Shown here: piece after piece, positions 6,440 through 8,615 of the stretch
Numbering within the stretch: position 1 is the first letter of the stretch
Layout: every line of letters starts with the position of its first letter
Assembly: GCA_964556005.1 (NCBI GenBank)
Contig: CAZKUR010000126.1
Coordinates: forward strand, 1 to 8,615
Direction of reading: 5' to 3'
Source: CAZKUR01 sp964556005
Lineage (GTDB): Bacteria; Bacteroidota; Ignavibacteria; Ignavibacteriales; Ignavibacteriaceae
DNA: 8,615 nt
The notes under the pieces: model-generated
Seen by the model: only the letters and a program-made list of their open reading frames with translations
What the model was told of the DNA's origin: nothing
The model's database searches: none
Translations under genes and position numbers: made by a program

Positions 6440-6515
6440 ATTGATTTTTAACTAATAGATTTTCTCCCTAAATATTATGAAGCGCGTCTTTTTTACCGGA
6501 AGAATAAACTTACAG

Positions 6516-6538
6516 AATTACCTTTATCAAAGGTAATT
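6516..6538. terminator. Strong 10-bp hairpin between amidase and mscS-like gene
   Basis: AATTACCTTT (6516-6525) and AAAGGTAATT (6529-6538) are perfectly complementary around a 3-nt loop (ATC). It lies 122 bases after the amidase stop and 76 bases before the channel start on the minus strand. A terminator for the amidase is the most economical reading. An operator or 5'-UTR element of the channel gene is the alternative, because a clean T-tract follows only on the plus strand (ATTTTTATT, 6545-6553). Confidence 0.45.
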
Positions 6539-6660
6539 TGAATAAATTTTTATTACAAATAGGCATACTGATTCTTTAGAGTGAGTAACCCTTCGAATTT
6601 ATAAGTTCTTGCGTCAATACCTTAATGAAATTTAATTATTCAAAAATCTAATTATGTATA

Positions 6661-8319
6661 TCAAACAGTTAAATCAGCTGTAGCTAAAAACTTTGGCTGG
6701 GTGCGTACTTTAGCTGCCTGCTCATATCCATAAGCAATCTTTAGAAGAACCGGTTCGCTCCACGCTCTTCCATAAAATGAAATTCCAATCGGCAAACCAA
6801 ATACAAAACCAGCCGGAACTGTAATATGAGGATAGCCTGCCACAGCTGCTAACTGAGAACTTCCGCCTAAAAAATGATCGCCGTCTACAAGATCGGTCAT
6901 CCATCCGGGGCTGTCGGTTGGAGATACAAGTGCATCTAAATTATGTTTATCCATTACAGCATCTATTCCTTCTTTTCGAGAAAGTAGATGATTCTTATTA
7001 AGAGCATCAAGATATTTTTTATCTGTAAGAGGTCCTTTTTTCTCTGCCTGTACAAATAATTCCTGTTTAAAATACGGCATTTCCTCTTTAGCATGGGTAT
7101 TGTTAAATTCAATAAGATCTTTGAGTGTGTGCATTTTGGTTGCCGGTCCGCGGTGTTCGAGATATCTTTTCATGTCAGCTTTCAATTCGTAAAGAAGAAC
7201 AGTCATTTCGTTATCATCCATTTTTCCAATTGCTTTTATTTCAACAGGATCGATAAGAGTTGCTCCATTCTTTTTTAGAACCTCAAGTGCTTCATTTATA
7301 ACTTCATCAACTTGTGGAAGGAAACCAAAGTATTTACGAACTACACCAATTCTTGCACCCTTAAGTCCATTTGCATCGAGAAACTTGGTATAATCGGGAT
7401 AAAATTTTCTACCTTTAACTATTGTTGCTGCATCTTCTGGATCAGCACCGGCCATAGCACTTAGTAAAATAGCTGCATCAGTTACCGTTCTGGCCATAGG
7501 CCCGGCTGTATCTTGAGAATGAGAAATAGGAATAATACCTGTGCGGCTCACCAATCCAACCGTTGGTTTAATTCCCACAATTCCGGTTATTGAAGATGGA
7601 CTCACCACAGATCCGTCTGTTTCTGTTCCGACGGCTACAGTACAAAAGTTTGCTGATGCGGCTGCTCCTGATCCTGAACTCGAACCGGATGTATTTCTGT
7701 CGAGAGCATAAGGATTTTTAGTCAAGCCTCCTCGTCCGCTCCATCCGCTCGTTGAATGTGTCGAACGCATATTTGCCCACTCGCTTAGGTTTGTCTTTCC
7801 GAGAATTAATGCTCCTGATGCGCGAAGCTTCTGAACCACAAATGAATCCTTCACTGGTTTTGAACCTAAAAGCGCAAGTGAACCTGCCGTAGTTTGCATC
7901 CCATCTGCGGTGTCAATATTGTCTTTGATTAGTACCGGGATTCCGTGCAAAGCACTGCGCGAACCTTTTTCTTGTAACTCTTTGTCAAGTGCATCTGCAA
8001 TTTTCATTGCATCGGGGTTTAGTTCGATGACACTATTTATTGACGGACCTTTTTTATCAATTTCTTTTATGCGGTAAATGTACTTTTCTGCTATGGAGTG
8101 AATAGTAAATTTTCCGGATTTTAATCCATCCCTTAACTCAGCTATTGTAATCTCATCTAAATCCGATGGCTTAATATTTAGAGCAGGTAAATTTGACGAA
8201 TTATTTTCCCTTCCGAATGCTATTGAAGGAAACGCCGCAGCGGCAACACCTGCAATCGCACTTGTTTTTAAAAAATTTCTGCGGCTTTCACCTGACGGTA
8301 ATTTCTTTTTTTTAGGCAT
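6661..8319 (-). CDS. Tat-exported amidase, peptide amidase-like (amidase signature family)
   Basis: Ser-cisSer-Lys amidase, 552 residues from the start chosen here, hydrolysing carboxamide bonds outside the cytoplasm. It begins MPKKKKLPSGE, then the twin-arginine motif SRRNFLK (12-18), a hydrophobic Ala-rich stretch (19-36) and likely cleavage near AFG. The catalytic set is Lys132 (IPVLIKDN), cis-Ser213 (first Ser of SGSSSGSG) and nucleophile Ser237 (GTETDGS). The block GIKPTVGLVSRTGIIPISHS with QDTAGPMARTVTDAA, and GTETDGS in place of the usual GTDTGGS, match Stenotrophomonas peptide amidase (Pam) much better than GatA or fatty acid amide hydrolase; Ser213 to Ser237 has the Pam spacing of 24. 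Pam removes C-terminal amide groups from peptides; substrate here is inferred. The start at 8319 is preferred over an in-frame ATG at 8361: GGAG (8331-8328) lies 8 nt before it, it gives a normal Tat signal, and a TATAAT sits between the two ATGs. No GatB or GatC is adjacent. Confidence 0.93.
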   Translation of the reverse strand: MPKKKKLPSGESRRNFLKTSAIAGVAAAAFPSIAFGRENNSSNLPALNIKPSDLDEITIAELRDGLKSGKFTIHSIAEKYIYRIKEIDKKGPSINSVIELNPDAMKIADALDKELQEKGSRSALHGIPVLIKDNIDTADGMQTTAGSLALLGSKPVKDSFVVQKLRASGALILGKTNLSEWANMRSTHSTSGWSGRGGLTKNPYALDRNTSGSSSGSGAAASANFCTVAVGTETDGSVVSPSSITGIVGIKPTVGLVSRTGIIPISHSQDTAGPMARTVTDAAILLSAMAGADPEDAATIVKGRKFYPDYTKFLDANGLKGARIGVVRKYFGFLPQVDEVINEALEVLKKNGATLIDPVEIKAIGKMDDNEMTVLLYELKADMKRYLEHRGPATKMHTLKDLIEFNNTHAKEEMPYFKQELFVQAEKKGPLTDKKYLDALNKNHLLSRKEGIDAVMDKHNLDALVSPTDSPGWMTDLVDGDHFLGGSSQLAAVAGYPHITVPAGFVFGLPIGISFYGRAWSEPVLLKIAYGYEQAAKVRTQPKFLATADLTV

Positions 8320-8327
8320 GATGCATT

Positions 8328-8331
8328 CTCC
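8328..8331 (-). promoter_or_regulatory. Shine-Dalgarno site deciding the amidase start
   Basis: On the minus strand GGAG lies 8 nt upstream of the ATG at 8319 (GGAGAATGCATC then ATG). The longer alternative start at 8361 has no comparable site, so this selects the 552-residue product. Confidence 0.7.
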
Positions 8332-8346
8332 ATTTTGTGAGATAAA

Positions 8347-8375
8347 ATTATACTTCATCAATAATTGGTTAAAAA
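8347..8375 (-). promoter_or_regulatory. Candidate promoter of the amidase gene
   Basis: On the minus strand TATAAT (8352-8347) is preceded, after 17 nt, by TTTTTA (8375-8370), a poor -35. Transcription would start near 8340, downstream of the ATG at 8361 and about 20 nt before the ATG at 8319. A 5-bp inverted repeat (TTGGT 8365-8369, ACCAA 8377-8381) overlaps the -35 box. The region is AT-rich, so the -10 match has limited weight. Confidence 0.3.
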
Positions 8376-8615
8376 TACCAAAAAGATTTTTACAAAAAAA
8401 TGTATTGCATTATTTATCGGAAAAAATATGGATATTAAAATTTTTAATAAATGGAATAGCGAATAATCAGGTCTTTCGTTTTTAAAAACTCAATTGTTCA
8501 AATTGACGTAAAGTCTCCTAAGTTTTTAGCTGATAACGCTTAATAAAGTAATGACGGATTTGATCATTTCACTTCAATTTTATTTATTTTCAAAAGTCAC
8601 TTCATTTGAAGAAAT

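Noticed and set aside
8526..8567. Minus-strand 13-codon frame MIKSVITLLSVIS resembling the start of a signal peptide
   Set aside because: No good ribosome site, the frame ends at once in TAA, and nothing recognisable follows in other frames. Chance or an untraceable remnant.
8602..8613. Short palindrome CTTCA-TT-TGAAG at the window end
   Set aside because: A 5-bp stem with a 2-nt loop is too small to support a terminator or operator call.
8580..8615. Minus-strand frame open at the window edge ending in ISSNEVTFENK and a stop
   Set aside because: Only 11 codons are visible, too few to tell the 3' end of a gene from chance in AT-rich DNA.

Overview
The window comes from an AT-rich bacterial chromosome. 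Shine-Dalgarno signals are mostly weak or missing, three genes appear to use GTG or TTG starts, and the protein set (a Bacteroidetes-type Pif1-like helicase with a C-terminal HTH, a Tat-exported peptide-amidase-like enzyme, an MscS channel) would suit the Bacteroidota/Ignavibacteria/Chlorobi area. That placement is inference from composition and protein style; there is no rRNA or other phylogenetic marker. A run of exactly 100 Ns (1220-1319) shows that this is draft, scaffolded sequence.

Layout from left to right. (1) At 2-143 on the plus strand lie the remains of a VapBC toxin-antitoxin pair: the DNA-binding half of a VapB antitoxin running directly into the first 18 codons of a VapC PIN toxin, followed by a small inverted repeat. 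(2) 221-2266 (minus) encodes a Pif1/RecD-like superfamily 1B helicase with a C-terminal helix-turn-helix, interrupted by the N gap. (3) A divergent intergenic region with a 9-bp inverted repeat separates it from a plus-strand gene for a 349-residue, highly charged coiled-coil protein (2492-3541). (4) Then comes a minus-strand block: two small conserved-hypothetical proteins (3683-4057 and 4182-4526) downstream of a trans-aconitate 2-methyltransferase (tam, 4529-5311). The second small gene begins 2 nt after the tam stop, so those two are very likely co-transcribed. (5) Further right, still on the minus strand, are an MscS-type mechanosensitive channel (5480-6439) and a Tat-exported amidase related to peptide amidases (6661-8319, start revised here). 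A strong AT-rich hairpin lies between them at 6516-6538.

The genes are mostly single-function housekeeping or stress genes: DNA metabolism, detoxification of trans-aconitate, osmotic safety valve, periplasmic amide hydrolysis. I see no defence island, phage, transposase, CRISPR array or tRNA. I also see no convincing new multi-gene system. The most informative points are the decayed vapBC locus, the under-sized assembly gap inside the helicase, the corrected amidase start, and the three conserved proteins of unknown function. No stretch without a gene exceeds 300 bases.
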